From contig OZ038383.1 of the NCBI GenBank assembly GCA_964036045.1, positions 93,070,086 to 93,134,085 of the forward strand: 64,000 nt of DNA. The letters run 5' to 3'. Origin of the DNA: Eutreptiella sp. 'Long Island Sound 2002'. Its lineage: Eukaryota; Euglenozoa; Euglenophyceae; Eutreptiales; Eutreptiaceae. The position numbers and the translations under genes are program-made. Positions 11,063 through 20,429 of this stretch are shown here, piece by piece (the first letter of the stretch is position 1; each line of letters starts with the position of its first letter). The notes under the pieces are model-generated. The model was not told the DNA's origin, did not search any database, and saw nothing but the letters and a program-made list of their open reading frames with translations.

Positions 11063-13102
11063 TCACTTGCGCCGCCGCTTGTGTGGGGGCTGGGGCTGCG
11101 GCGGCGGCGGGTTGTGCCGGCGGTAGCGCCAGTGGGCGAGGGCGCTACGCAGAGCCCGGGGGAGCCAGTTGTTGGCGTCCGCATCCGTGATGCGGAGCAC
11201 CGCCCCCCCCTCCAGGAAGGCCGGCCACGTCGGCTCCCTGTCGGGCCACGCCGCCCGGATCACTGACCTGAGGACCCTCTCGTGGTCCCCTGGTGCCGCC
11301 CACCCCCCCGGGGGTGCCTCCCGGTGTCCTCCGTCCCTCCGGAGGAGCACGGCATCGAAGGGCCGGTTCCGCGACCTCCTGGAGGTCCCCTGGTTGGCCC
11401 AGCACAACCACCCGTACACTTCCCCCACCAGAGGGAGGGTCTCCCCCCCCAGCGGGTCCGGGACTGCGCCCCAGTCCACGTTCCACGGCCGGCTCTCCTC
11501 CGCCCCCTGTGCCGGCCCCCCTCGCTGCTCCTGCACCTGCGGCGCCGATGCCACGCCCCGTCCCCCCTCCGCCGAGGCCACCCGCGCCGGCTCCGCCCTC
11601 GGCGCGGGGGGGGCTTGCTGGTGCTGGTGTCGTGGGGGTTGGGGGGGGATGAGCTCGCCGGCGTCAGGGTCGATGTTGTAGAGGTGGTGGTGGTGGTGGT
11701 GGTGGTGGTGGTAGGTGTGGTGTGCCGGCATCTGTTGGATGCCGGGGGGGATGCACCTCACCGGCTGCACTTCCGGCTGCGGGGGTGCCCCGCCCTCTGC
11801 CCCCCTCCCCCCGCCCCGCCCTCCCCCCTGGGCTCCCGTGCCCCGTCCCTCCTGTCCCTTGGGGCCCTTGCCCTTGCCCTTGCCCTTGCCCTTGGGCCCC
11901 TTTCCGGTCCCGTGCCCATGTCGCGGGTCCCGCCTCTCGTCCCCCACACCCCGGCCCGCTCGCTCTCCCATCCCCCCTTGTCCAGCCCCCTGCGCCTGGG
12001 TACCCTGCCCGCGCCCCTGAACACCCTTCCCGTGCCCTGGCCCCTCCCCGACCCCCTGCCCGCGTCGCGGGTCCCGCCTCTCGTCCACCACGCCCCGGCC
12101 CGCTCGCTCTCCCACCACCCCTCGCTCCGTCCCCTGCACCTGGGCCTCCTGCCCGCGCTCCCGCGCGCCCTTCCCGTGCCCCGACCCCTCCCCTGCCCCC
12201 TGCCTGTCACTCCGTCCGCCGCTCCCCTCCCCCTCGCCGCTGCGCCCTTCCTGGACCACTCGCCGGGCGTCCCGCTGCCTTTGCAGTTGCGGCAGCGTGA
12301 CGCCCGGCGGTGAGCGCTCGCGCTTCGGGGGGCGGTCATGCCGCTCCCGCCCCGGGGGGAAGGGCTTGGGGGGGTACGGCTTGGGGGGGCTGGTGTGGGT
12401 GTGGGCGGGGTTGGCGTGGGCGCGGTACTTCTCGCTCTCCCTGCCCACTGCCGCTGCTGCGGCGGCCGCCGGCGAGGCGTCCGCGGCCCGTGCGGGGTTC
12501 TTCCCCCGCTTGCGCGGCGTGCCCGGGGCCGCAGCCCCTCTCGCGCCCTCCGCACTCTCCTTCGCTGCCGCGGCGGCCGCCGACGAGGCGCCCGTGGCCG
12601 CGGTCGCAGACTCTCGCGCATCCTTCTCGGTCTTCGCTGCTGCCGCGGCGGCCGTCGGCGAGGCGCCCACGGCCCGTGCAGGGCCCGTCGCAACCCCTCT
12701 TGCGCCCTGCTTGCTCTCCTGCGCTGCCCCCCTTGCCGGCGGTGTGCCGGGGGCCGCGGCCGGGGCCGCGGCGTGGCTCGCCGCGGTCTCCGCCTCCTGC
12801 GCGTCAGGGCGGGGCGGGGCGGCGGGGCTGGCCGCTTGGGCGGCGGGGGCGGCCGTCTCGGCTGGCCCAGGTTCCCGGGCCGGCAGCGGCGGTCCGACCA
12901 CCGCCGCCTCCGCCAGCCTCCGCTCCTCGCGCTCCGCGAGGGTCTCCCCCGTCCACTCTGGGGAGGAGACGGGGGAGCGGGAGCGGGACCGGCGGTGGTG
13001 GCGGTCGTCCCGCCCGAGGGACCCATCGGAGTCTGCCATTACTGTCACTCTGGTAGGCATGCGTGGTGGCAGGCGCGCCCCTCCCACTACCTCCTGGTGC
13101 AT
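11063..13102 (-). CDS. LINE second ORF, low-complexity protein with conserved-looking C-terminus
   Basis: An open frame of 679 codons overlapping the 3' end of the long LINE ORF in another frame. It begins MHQEVVGG and an SR-like stretch (RRSRSRSP), continues with Ala-, Gly- and Lys/Arg-rich repeats, a histidine run near 11,690-11,715, and ends in a compact segment (WNVDWGAVPDPLGGE ... WLPRALRSALAHWRYRR) plus a basic tail (KRRRK). The low-complexity middle has nucleic-acid-binding character. It may be a separate ORF or may be reached from the upstream ORF by frameshifting at the poly-C tract near 13,140-13,160; the sequence does not decide. I do not recognise the family. Confidence 0.55.
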   Translation of the reverse strand: MHQEVVGGARLPPRMPTRVTVMADSDGSLGRDDRHHRRSRSRSPVSSPEWTGETLAEREERRLAEAAVVGPPLPAREPGPAETAAPAAQAASPAAPPRPDAQEAETAASHAAAPAAAPGTPPARGAAQESKQGARGVATGPARAVGASPTAAAAAAKTEKDARESATAATGASSAAAAAAKESAEGARGAAAPGTPRKRGKNPARAADASPAAAAAAAVGRESEKYRAHANPAHTHTSPPKPYPPKPFPPGRERHDRPPKRERSPPGVTLPQLQRQRDARRVVQEGRSGEGEGSGGRSDRQGAGEGSGHGKGARERGQEAQVQGTERGVVGERAGRGVVDERRDPRRGQGVGEGPGHGKGVQGRGQGTQAQGAGQGGMGERAGRGVGDERRDPRHGHGTGKGPKGKGKGKGKGPKGQEGRGTGAQGGGRGGGRGAEGGAPPQPEVQPVRCIPPGIQQMPAHHTYHHHHHHHHHLYNIDPDAGELIPPQPPRHQHQQAPPAPRAEPARVASAEGGRGVASAPQVQEQRGGPAQGAEESRPWNVDWGAVPDPLGGETLPLVGEVYGWLCWANQGTSRRSRNRPFDAVLLRRDGGHREAPPGGWAAPGDHERVLRSVIRAAWPDREPTWPAFLEGGAVLRITDADANNWLPRALRSALAHWRYRRHNPPPPQPQPPHKRRRK

Positions 13103-16100
13103 CAGTGCCGTGTCGTGGGCAGTGCCGTGTGGTGCTCTGCGGGGGGGGGGGGGGAGGGGGTGGGGGGCCGGCTGCGGCGTCAGCCCCGCATGGCCGGGGG
13201 TCCGCGGCCATCCACCGGCATTGGGAGGGGAGGCGGGGGAGCCACGCGGCCCACGCGTCGCGCCACAGCTCCCAGTCTGGGACGGGGCTCAGGGCCCTGG
13301 GCCCCCGGGGGTCGTCGAGCGGTGCCGGGGGCAGCCGCACCAGATGGACCCCCGTAACGGCGGTGACCTCCTGTGTGCGCAGGAAGGTGTGTACTCCGTC
13401 CCGCGCCGCGGGCGCCGGGAGGGGGGGGCGGGGTACAGGTGTGGCCCCATAGAGGTGGGTGGGGGTGATCCCCAGGATCCGCCCCGAGCCCCCGCGGGAC
13501 GCGACGACGAGGAGGAGGAGGGGGGTGCCAGGGCACTCTTGCCAGAGGACCTGCCCCCTGTGGTGGGCACCCCTGGTCCTGGAGAGGGGGGGGGACAGGT
13601 CTGGGTTAGCCCAGCCGCGGGGCGCGTGCGTCGCCGGTGGGAGGGCGGGGCACCAAGTGGGCTCCCTGGGGAACGCCTCGTAGACGACGGCGTACGGGGG
13701 GGTAGGCCCGGTGCCGTCATACACCGGGTTGGTCGGCCGGGGGCGGGCGGACGCCTCGCCCGCGCCTTCCACGAACACCGTGACCTCGCCCACCTCCAGG
13801 TCCTCGTCCGGCGGGTGTAGAAGGTGGAGCGCCGCATCCAGCTCGGACACTCCCCCCGGGTACGTGGCCCGCGCCTGGTTCAGGTACGGGGCCGCGTCCC
13901 CGGGGTAGCGCGTCCTGAGGGCGTGCAGCAGGGCTGGGGCGCTACTGCGGAGGGACATGGCAGACCCCGCTCCCGTCAGCCGGAGGGCGTCCCCCATGGA
14001 CAGGGGCCGGCCCGACCGATTGGACTCGCGCCACTCCATCCAGTGCCCGTAGAGGGCCGCTTCCGGGCTGATGAGCCCCGGCCGGACGGCGTTCACGATC
14101 CGGTGCATTGCCGGGAGCAACGTAGGGGCTCCCGCTCCGTTCAGGGCGCGGACGGCCGGGAGGGCGGTCTCGTTGAGGAAGGCCCTCGCACTGCCCTCCA
14201 GGTCGCACCGTGCGGCAGCGTGCGCTCCTTTTGCCTCCGCCACCGCGTCCGCCACCAGGCCCCGGACGGCCGCCTCCTGCGCTCTGCGGCGGGCCCTGGC
14301 GTGCCCCGGCCCATCCCCCCGTCGGCGTGGCATGGTGCTGCGGGCTCTGCAAAGGGCGGCGGCGGGTGGGGGATAGGGGGCGAACACGTGCGACAGGTGC
14401 GCAATGGATGTGGGGTCCCGCAGGTGCACGTGGATCCATAGAAGGGCAGCGCCCGCGGGGCCCGCCTGTTCGTGTGAGGGGGTGTGTGCCCCCTCGATGC
14501 GCCGGCGCAAGGCCTCCTCCTCTGTGCGCCTGCGCGGACCTGCGGGAGGTTCGGGCCAGGGGCACGCGGCTACCTGGGTGCACCGCTCGCACCTGTTGGC
14601 GCCTGTCGCTGCTGCGGAGGACACCGTGTCACACTCTCCGCAGAGTCGGCAGGTGTGCGGGAGGTGGGAGGGCGGCAACCAAGGGTCGAGATGGCGGAGC
14701 CAGAGGTCGTCCCACCTCTGTCGGAGGGGGTCCCGGATCTCCAGCAAGCGGGCGCGGACGCGGCGCCGGTAGTCCTTGCCAAGCGTCTTCCGCTGGACCT
14801 CCTGCCACGTGTCGCCGGGGAGGATCCCGTGGTCGTGGAAGGCGGCGATGAGGTCGTCCCACGACGGGCGGGGGTGCCCCTGGTGGGGGCTCGCCATGTA
14901 CACGTGGCGCCCGGTGAGGTGGGGCGTCAGCGCGTCCCATTGGCACCCGTTCGCGGTGTCCCTGTGGAGGAGGGCCAGCAGGGTGCCGTCCGCGACCGCT
15001 TCCCACCCCACTCGCAGCCCTTCGCAGCCGTCCAGCTCCTGGCGCAGCGCGGCTGCGATACCGGTGGGGAACATGAGGAGCAAGGGCCCCTGTGTGTCGC
15101 CCAGCCGGGACAGGGCGTCGTCGTATACCGGCCCCCCCGCTTTGAAGTGCGCCACGGTGAGTTGGGTGGCCCCGTCCTCTGGGGGTTGCCACCGGACGGT
15201 GGCCGCAGCGTGTCCCCACGTGCGTATCTCCGTGGCCCGGAGCACGTTGGCAGTGTGAAGGACGATGCGGGGCGGGACGGGCGTCCTGACGAGTGAGGAT
15301 ACGTCCCCAGCCCATCCCGTTTGCGGCCCTGGGGCCGCCTGCAGCCATCCCCCTGTCGCCGCGTCCCACGGGTGGTCAGGTCCCGCCCCTCGGACCATGG
15401 TGGGTCTCGGCCGGGTGTCCGGCCCCCACCCCCGGAGCGGGATGGCGGCGTATCGTTGCGCAGGGGTCTCCGGGGCGCGCGTGGCGGCGCACCACCGGCC
15501 CCACTCCCGCGCCCACTCCTCTCCCACGATGCGCGCCTCCCATGCGGTCATGGAGCCGCGCCCGATGATCCACGGTGGGAAAAGGGCGTCTTGCAGGTGC
15601 CTCGAGAACCCCCCCGGCAGGTCCTGATACGGGTGGGGGCCCTCTTGGAGTGGGCACTCCAGAGTGCCATTCACAACACGGAGGGAGGCTACGAAGTCCT
15701 TGTCAGGGCGCGGGGGAGGGGGAGGGTGGTCGCCCTCCGCCGCAGTGAGCCACCGGTGCGCCCGGGCCGCCGCGCTTAGGGGGTCGCGGAGGAGTTGCTC
15801 CAGCCGGTGGTTGCGAAGCTCCCACGCGAAGTCCCCTAGCCGGAGCATGTGGTGGAGGAAGTCGTCCACCGAGGTCCCTCCCGGCGGGTCGTATCGGGCT
15901 ATGGCGCGGAGCTGCGCCTCCGCGTCCTCGGGCACCAGTCCGGAGCAGAACACCTCTGTCCACGTGGCGCCTGCGGAGCGCCACGAGGCCACCCACAGGG
16001 CCTTGTCCCCAGGTGGGAGGTGGCGGGCCGCCTCGTGCACCGCCTGGCGGTAGTGGGGCCAGAGGAGCCGCGAGTGGGTGCAGCCCACGTGCATGTGCAC

Positions 16101-19100
16101 CGGGGTCTCTTCCGGGCCGCCGCAGAAAAGGCACGGCTGCGGGAGGATGGCGACGCCGGAGAGCCGCTCCTTCCGGACGCGGAGCCTGCGCTGCACCGGC
16201 GTGTGGCCGTCCCGGGCCCGCAGCGCCCGGCGGTTGGTGGCCGCCGCGGTGAGGTCCCGGGCGTGGACGTAGGCCGTGGCGTGGGCCGCGCCCAGAGGTG
16301 TGTGTCCCCGGTGCGTCAGCGCATGGTCCGTCTGCGCCCGTTGTGCGACCTCGCCGAGCACCCGCATCGTGGGGGGCCGTAGATCGAGATGGCCGTCACG
16401 GCCGGCGACGATGAGTTGGGCGTGGCCAGGGTCCGGGGGCGTGTTCTGCAAGACGGTGTCCTGGGACGCCGCCCAGTCCGCCTTGTGCAGTAGGGCGTCA
16501 CTGTGGTGCGAGGTGGCTCGGACGTACCAGAACGGGTGCCCGGCGTGTTGCCCCCGCGCGCACAGGCCGTCCCGGAGCCACCTCAGGGGCATCTGGTTGA
16601 CCACCTTCGCTGCGCCCGCGGGGACCCCCGTGGTTCGCTCGCGATCTGCGTGCCGTAGGAGGTGGAGGATGACCTCGGCGTCCACCGTGTGGACCCATGG
16701 TCTGTGTGCACCGTAATGTAGGGGGAGGGAGGCGGCCACCCCCTCTCCGTCAGGCACCGTGCCCGAGATGGCCACCGCCCACGTGCGGGTGAGGTCGGCG
16801 GCGAGAGCGACGCTGGTGGCGTGTTTGCAGGGTCCGCCCCCGGATGCGTCAGAGGAGGTGTGTCCCCAGGCCTCCGGGATCCAGTAGTATCCGGTGGGGC
16901 TGAGCCACCCCGCGTTGAGGTCGGTGGAGTGCCACCGGACGTCGGGGTGGCTGTGGGTCAGTTGGTCCATGCTCAGCGCCCTGGTGTCGCCTGGGCTGAT
17001 CGCCGGGTGGTCGTGCAGCCGGATCTCCGCTCCGGCGATGGTGCTTGCCCAGGACCGTAGCGCCGTCACATGTTCCTTGAGCCACGCCGGGCCTCCGCGC
17101 TGGTGTACCACCAAGTGTCCTGTGTCCCCCGGACGGTCCTCCAGCGCGTGCACCGCCATGTGTGGGTCGTGCGGCACCCCCGTAGCCACCAGTAGGGCGG
17201 TGCCACGGGGGAGTCCACGGGGTTCGGGCTGGCCTGCCCCCACTTGCACTATCACCCACTCGGCCCGGAGCTGCGCTTGTCCCGTCGCTTGGGTGCACTG
17301 GTCGTCTGTGGTCACCAGCCACAACGGCGTCGGCGCGTGGGGCCGGGGGCGTAAGGGCTCTGGCCACGCCACGTCCGCGTTGGGCTCTTGGTGCTCGCTT
17401 TCCGCGAGTACGTCGCGGAGGATGTACATGAGGGCCGCCGGCGGGTGGTACGCCGCCCCCCGCGTGGGGGGGGACAGGCCGTTCCGGCGGCGGTAGCCCC
17501 CGACGTGGAGGTGCAGGCCGTCTGGGGTCACCCGTGGGCCGGTGTGGGCGTCCTGCTTAGCCCTCGTGGGGTGGACGAGTCTCAGGCGGGGGTCCCGCGT
17601 GCCGGTGGTGTGGAAGAGGTGGGCCAGGGCATCGCGCCACCCGGGGTGGTTGGTGGGCCCTTGCTCATGGCGGCAGTAATGGAGGTGTTCATCGGCGCAT
17701 TGGTCGAGGCACTCCCGCACCGCCGTCGGCCACGGATCGTCGTTGTCGGGGAAGGGGTGGCGTGGCCCGTGGTGCCCATGCCACGGCGTTGCGTGTGGCA
17801 CCGTCAGGCGGCACGTGTCGCGGTGTCGCAGCTTGGCGGTGCGCAGCGTGACGATTTTGCCTGGCGGGGACTGTAGTTGGACATGAGCCGCCCTGGGGCA
17901 CTCGATGGGGTTGTACAGCCCCACTCCCAGGGCGGCCAGGGCCCGGGGTATGCGCTGGACCCAGTCGCCTCCCGCCAGAGTTGCGAACTCCGGGACGGGG
18001 TAGTGCACCTCAGGGCATATTCCGTGCGCGCCGGCTATCTCCCAGAACATCTTGGTGACCTTCGCGCGCACGGAGGTTGCGCGGTGGTGGACGAGTGTAC
18101 CCACGAGGGCCACCGCCGCCTGCTGGCACCGCGTGGGCACCCGTGTAAGCCCCAGGGTCCGGTCATCCTGCAGGCTGTCCCGCGAGGCGTCGAAGGCGTA
18201 CCGCGCCCTGTCCTTCGCGACCTGGACCGTGATGTGGTCCAGGTGGCGTGCAGTGTCGGAGTCGTCGGCGATGAAAGGGGCGACGTACTGCGTCACCCCT
18301 CCGAGGATCGCCAGGATGACGTCCTGCACCACTTTCGGTGGCGCGAGGGTGTTAAGGCACCAGTGGTGCACTGCCGCCAGGCGTAGCCGGTGCTTGCGCT
18401 GCAGGGAGAACTCCCCGTCCGGCTGCAGCTGGAGTCCCAGGTAGGGGACGGAGTCCGCCGCTGGTACCCAGTGCCACGGGTTTTCCAGGTGGGGGCAGAG
18501 GCGTAGCTGCAGGCCCGGGACCCCCTCCGTGGTGGCCATGGCGCACTTGCGGGGGTTGAGCTCCATGCCCATCATCCCCAGGTACGCGGCCACCGCCTCC
18601 ACGCCCTCGACAAAGTGCTGCAGCGTGTGGGCCACCACCAGCAAATCGTCGATATAGGCCTGGATGAGGCCGTGCTCGGCTCCTCCCGGCGGGCGCAGGC
18701 GGTGCCCCTGTGCCCTGAGTAGAGGCTCCAGGAGGAGCGCGTACAGCAGGGGGCTCTCGGGGTTGCCCTGCCGGACACCGCGTAGCATGTAGACGGGCTG
18801 CGTTAGCCCGTGTGCCGTGACGATGCGCAGCCTGGCGCACGTGTGGAGGAAGAGCAGGAGGTCAATGACGTCCGGCGGCACGGAGAGGTGGCGCAGGATG
18901 AGGTGGAGGGCGCCGTGTGGGGCGGTGTCGAAGGCCTTGCGGGCGTCGAAGGAGAAGACGTAGTTGGGCCTTCCCCGCTGGAGCTGCCGCTGCGCCATGA
19001 ACAGCGGGGGGCCGGTGTTGGAGCCAGGGAGGGCCCCCTGCTGCCAGTCGCTGACCACCCCGTGCCGTGTGAGCACCTCCGTGATGCGCTGGGTGAGGGG

Positions 19101-20396
19101 GCCCGTGAGCAGCTTCATGTCCAGCTGGCCCAGGGCTATGGGCCTGTAGTCGTCCAGTCTGGCAGAGCCCGGTACCTTGGGGCTGAGCCAGATGTGCGCG
19201 TCCCTCCAGTGCATCGGTGGCGGGGCGCCGCGGAGGATGGCCCGGTAGGAGTGGACCAGGAGCCACTGGACGGGTGCCGGGAGGGCCTTGATGAAGCGGG
19301 CCTCCACGTGGTTGGGGCCTGGGGCCTTGCCATCGGCCTTGTCCAGGGCGGACTTCAGGTCCTGCATGGAGTACTGCTGGACCTGTGTCCAGGCTCCCTC
19401 AGGGACCCGGGGGACGTGGCGGCCGAGGACCGCCTGGAAACCCGGGAGGTCCACCGGGCGTTTGTCATACAGTTCTCGCCAGAAGGCGCGAACTGCGAAC
19501 ATCACGTCGTGGGCCTCCGTGAGGAGCGTTTGGGTGTTGGGAACCCGCACGTTCCAGAGGCCTGACGGGCCTGGGGCCTCTACCTCTATGGCTCCCCGCA
19601 CGGCTTTCCACCGCTGGGCGATGTCGGGGGCGTGGCGGCGCCAGAATTCCTTGATGGCGCGCTTGCGGTCTGCCGCCAGGAGGGCGCGGAGCTGGCGAAT
19701 GTCCTCCTCGAGGGCGGCTGCTTGCCTCTCCAGCTCCTCCTGCAGCTGGCCCTGCGTGGTCGGGCGGAACCCGGGCGACACACTCTGCAGTTCCTCCGTG
19801 AGCCGGAGCGCCGCCTCGGACCGGACGCCATGCCTGGCCGCGTCCGCCTGGTACGCTGCCGGGGCGCGCGCTGCCAGGGTGTCATAGCGGAGGACCGCTG
19901 CCTGGAGCTGCTTTCCGCTCTCCGGGGGGTCCCCCTCCGCCGGGTCCGTTCCCGCCGGAGACGGCTGCCGGCGTCCCACCACGCGCGCCAGGGCGTCATG
20001 CGTCGCGTGGAGGTGTTCGAACACCTTGCCCACCGCAGCCGCGGGCATGGACCCGTAGTCGTGCTGCTCTGCGGGACCCAGCCAGGGCGCCAGTGAGGGT
20101 TCATCCTGCGCGGCGGTGACCGTCGCCCACAGGCAGTGTTGGACGGGCGCGGCCTCGGCGTCGTACGGGAGGAGGCGGCCTTCCGTGTGGCTGTAGGGGG
20201 TGGGCATCGCCGCGTGCCCCGCTGCGCTGAGGAGGCCCGGCAGGGCCAGGCGGACCGGGAGGTGGTCCGAGCCGACCACCTGGGGGTGTGCCATGCCGCG
20301 AGCCCAGACGCTCTCCCGCAGGGACCACGGCAGGAGGGGCTCGTTGACCAGGAAAGTGTCCACCCTGTGCTGGGACGGGTGGAGCGTGGGGGTCAT
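12804..20396 (-). CDS. LINE polyprotein: endonuclease tail, reverse transcriptase, RNase H, zinc fingers
   Basis: A single open frame of 2,530 codons. The first 52 residues are only the C-terminal end of an exonuclease/endonuclease/phosphatase (APE) domain, recognisable by GSDHLPVRLAL. The reverse transcriptase spans about residues 370-650, with the FSFDARKAFDTAP block (about 480) and an intact AYIDDLL active site (about 580; 18,641-18,660). RNase H lies at about 1,180-1,310 (SDASGGG, VDAEVILHLL, TSHHSDALLHKADW). A CxxC...H...C finger follows at about 1,425 (CLFCGG ... HMHVGC) and another Cys-rich pair at about 1,910-1,930. More than 600 further residues match nothing I know. After about 13,150, past a poly-proline (C-tract) stretch, the frame turns low-complexity and overlaps the next ORF, so the true end may be there. 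It is exceptionally long for a LINE ORF and has no internal stops, suggesting a young insertion. A TAG lies just upstream of the first ATG. Confidence 0.85.
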   Translation of the reverse strand: MTPTLHPSQHRVDTFLVNEPLLPWSLRESVWARGMAHPQVVGSDHLPVRLALPGLLSAAGHAAMPTPYSHTEGRLLPYDAEAAPVQHCLWATVTAAQDEPSLAPWLGPAEQHDYGSMPAAAVGKVFEHLHATHDALARVVGRRQPSPAGTDPAEGDPPESGKQLQAAVLRYDTLAARAPAAYQADAARHGVRSEAALRLTEELQSVSPGFRPTTQGQLQEELERQAAALEEDIRQLRALLAADRKRAIKEFWRRHAPDIAQRWKAVRGAIEVEAPGPSGLWNVRVPNTQTLLTEAHDVMFAVRAFWRELYDKRPVDLPGFQAVLGRHVPRVPEGAWTQVQQYSMQDLKSALDKADGKAPGPNHVEARFIKALPAPVQWLLVHSYRAILRGAPPPMHWRDAHIWLSPKVPGSARLDDYRPIALGQLDMKLLTGPLTQRITEVLTRHGVVSDWQQGALPGSNTGPPLFMAQRQLQRGRPNYVFSFDARKAFDTAPHGALHLILRHLSVPPDVIDLLLFLHTCARLRIVTAHGLTQPVYMLRGVRQGNPESPLLYALLLEPLLRAQGHRLRPPGGAEHGLIQAYIDDLLVVAHTLQHFVEGVEAVAAYLGMMGMELNPRKCAMATTEGVPGLQLRLCPHLENPWHWVPAADSVPYLGLQLQPDGEFSLQRKHRLRLAAVHHWCLNTLAPPKVVQDVILAILGGVTQYVAPFIADDSDTARHLDHITVQVAKDRARYAFDASRDSLQDDRTLGLTRVPTRCQQAAVALVGTLVHHRATSVRAKVTKMFWEIAGAHGICPEVHYPVPEFATLAGGDWVQRIPRALAALGVGLYNPIECPRAAHVQLQSPPGKIVTLRTAKLRHRDTCRLTVPHATPWHGHHGPRHPFPDNDDPWPTAVRECLDQCADEHLHYCRHEQGPTNHPGWRDALAHLFHTTGTRDPRLRLVHPTRAKQDAHTGPRVTPDGLHLHVGGYRRRNGLSPPTRGAAYHPPAALMYILRDVLAESEHQEPNADVAWPEPLRPRPHAPTPLWLVTTDDQCTQATGQAQLRAEWVIVQVGAGQPEPRGLPRGTALLVATGVPHDPHMAVHALEDRPGDTGHLVVHQRGGPAWLKEHVTALRSWASTIAGAEIRLHDHPAISPGDTRALSMDQLTHSHPDVRWHSTDLNAGWLSPTGYYWIPEAWGHTSSDASGGGPCKHATSVALAADLTRTWAVAISGTVPDGEGVAASLPLHYGAHRPWVHTVDAEVILHLLRHADRERTTGVPAGAAKVVNQMPLRWLRDGLCARGQHAGHPFWYVRATSHHSDALLHKADWAASQDTVLQNTPPDPGHAQLIVAGRDGHLDLRPPTMRVLGEVAQRAQTDHALTHRGHTPLGAAHATAYVHARDLTAAATNRRALRARDGHTPVQRRLRVRKERLSGVAILPQPCLFCGGPEETPVHMHVGCTHSRLLWPHYRQAVHEAARHLPPGDKALWVASWRSAGATWTEVFCSGLVPEDAEAQLRAIARYDPPGGTSVDDFLHHMLRLGDFAWELRNHRLEQLLRDPLSAAARAHRWLTAAEGDHPPPPPRPDKDFVASLRVVNGTLECPLQEGPHPYQDLPGGFSRHLQDALFPPWIIGRGSMTAWEARIVGEEWAREWGRWCAATRAPETPAQRYAAIPLRGWGPDTRPRPTMVRGAGPDHPWDAATGGWLQAAPGPQTGWAGDVSSLVRTPVPPRIVLHTANVLRATEIRTWGHAAATVRWQPPEDGATQLTVAHFKAGGPVYDDALSRLGDTQGPLLLMFPTGIAAALRQELDGCEGLRVGWEAVADGTLLALLHRDTANGCQWDALTPHLTGRHVYMASPHQGHPRPSWDDLIAAFHDHGILPGDTWQEVQRKTLGKDYRRRVRARLLEIRDPLRQRWDDLWLRHLDPWLPPSHLPHTCRLCGECDTVSSAAATGANRCERCTQVAACPWPEPPAGPRRRTEEEALRRRIEGAHTPSHEQAGPAGAALLWIHVHLRDPTSIAHLSHVFAPYPPPAAALCRARSTMPRRRGDGPGHARARRRAQEAAVRGLVADAVAEAKGAHAAARCDLEGSARAFLNETALPAVRALNGAGAPTLLPAMHRIVNAVRPGLISPEAALYGHWMEWRESNRSGRPLSMGDALRLTGAGSAMSLRSSAPALLHALRTRYPGDAAPYLNQARATYPGGVSELDAALHLLHPPDEDLEVGEVTVFVEGAGEASARPRPTNPVYDGTGPTPPYAVVYEAFPREPTWCPALPPATHAPRGWANPDLSPPLSRTRGAHHRGQVLWQECPGTPLLLLVVASRGGSGRILGITPTHLYGATPVPRPPLPAPAARDGVHTFLRTQEVTAVTGVHLVRLPPAPLDDPRGPRALSPVPDWELWRDAWAAWLPRLPSQCRWMAADPRPCGADAAAGPPPPPPPPPQSTTRHCPRHGTDAPGGSGRGAPATTHAYQSDSNGRLRWVPRAGRPPPPPVPLPLPRLLPRVDGGDPRGARGAEAGGGGGGRTAAAGPGTWASRDGRPRRPSGQPRRPAPP

Positions 20397-20429
20397 GTCC
20401 TACTCTCCGCCCGCCGCGGCTCTTGCCCG

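Larger units (their letters stand above)
8029..20429 (-). mobile_element. LINE (non-LTR retrotransposon), 12.4 kb, 5'-truncated
   Basis: A minus-strand element bounded by a perfect 15-bp target-site duplication CCGTGCCAAGAGTGG (8,014-8,028 and 20,430-20,444). Its 3' end, at the left, carries a short 7-bp repeat tail (TTTGAGG TTTGAGG TTTGA on the plus strand). Its 5' end, at the right, starts inside the AP-endonuclease domain, so the copy is 5'-truncated as is usual for target-primed reverse transcription. GC content is far above the flanks (about 70% by eye). Contents in sense order: a 2,530-codon ORF, an overlapping 679-codon ORF, and about 3 kb of repetitive 3' sequence. Confidence 0.92.

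Noticed and set aside
8044-11162. Many long Pro/Gly/Arg-rich frames on both strands
   Set aside because: High GC removes stop codons. The frames overlap each other, follow the LINE's tandem 3' repeats and have no domain motifs.
13063-19887. Plus-strand frames antisense to the LINE ORF
   Set aside because: The minus strand carries coherent RT, RNase H and zinc-finger motifs; the plus-strand frames are shadows.
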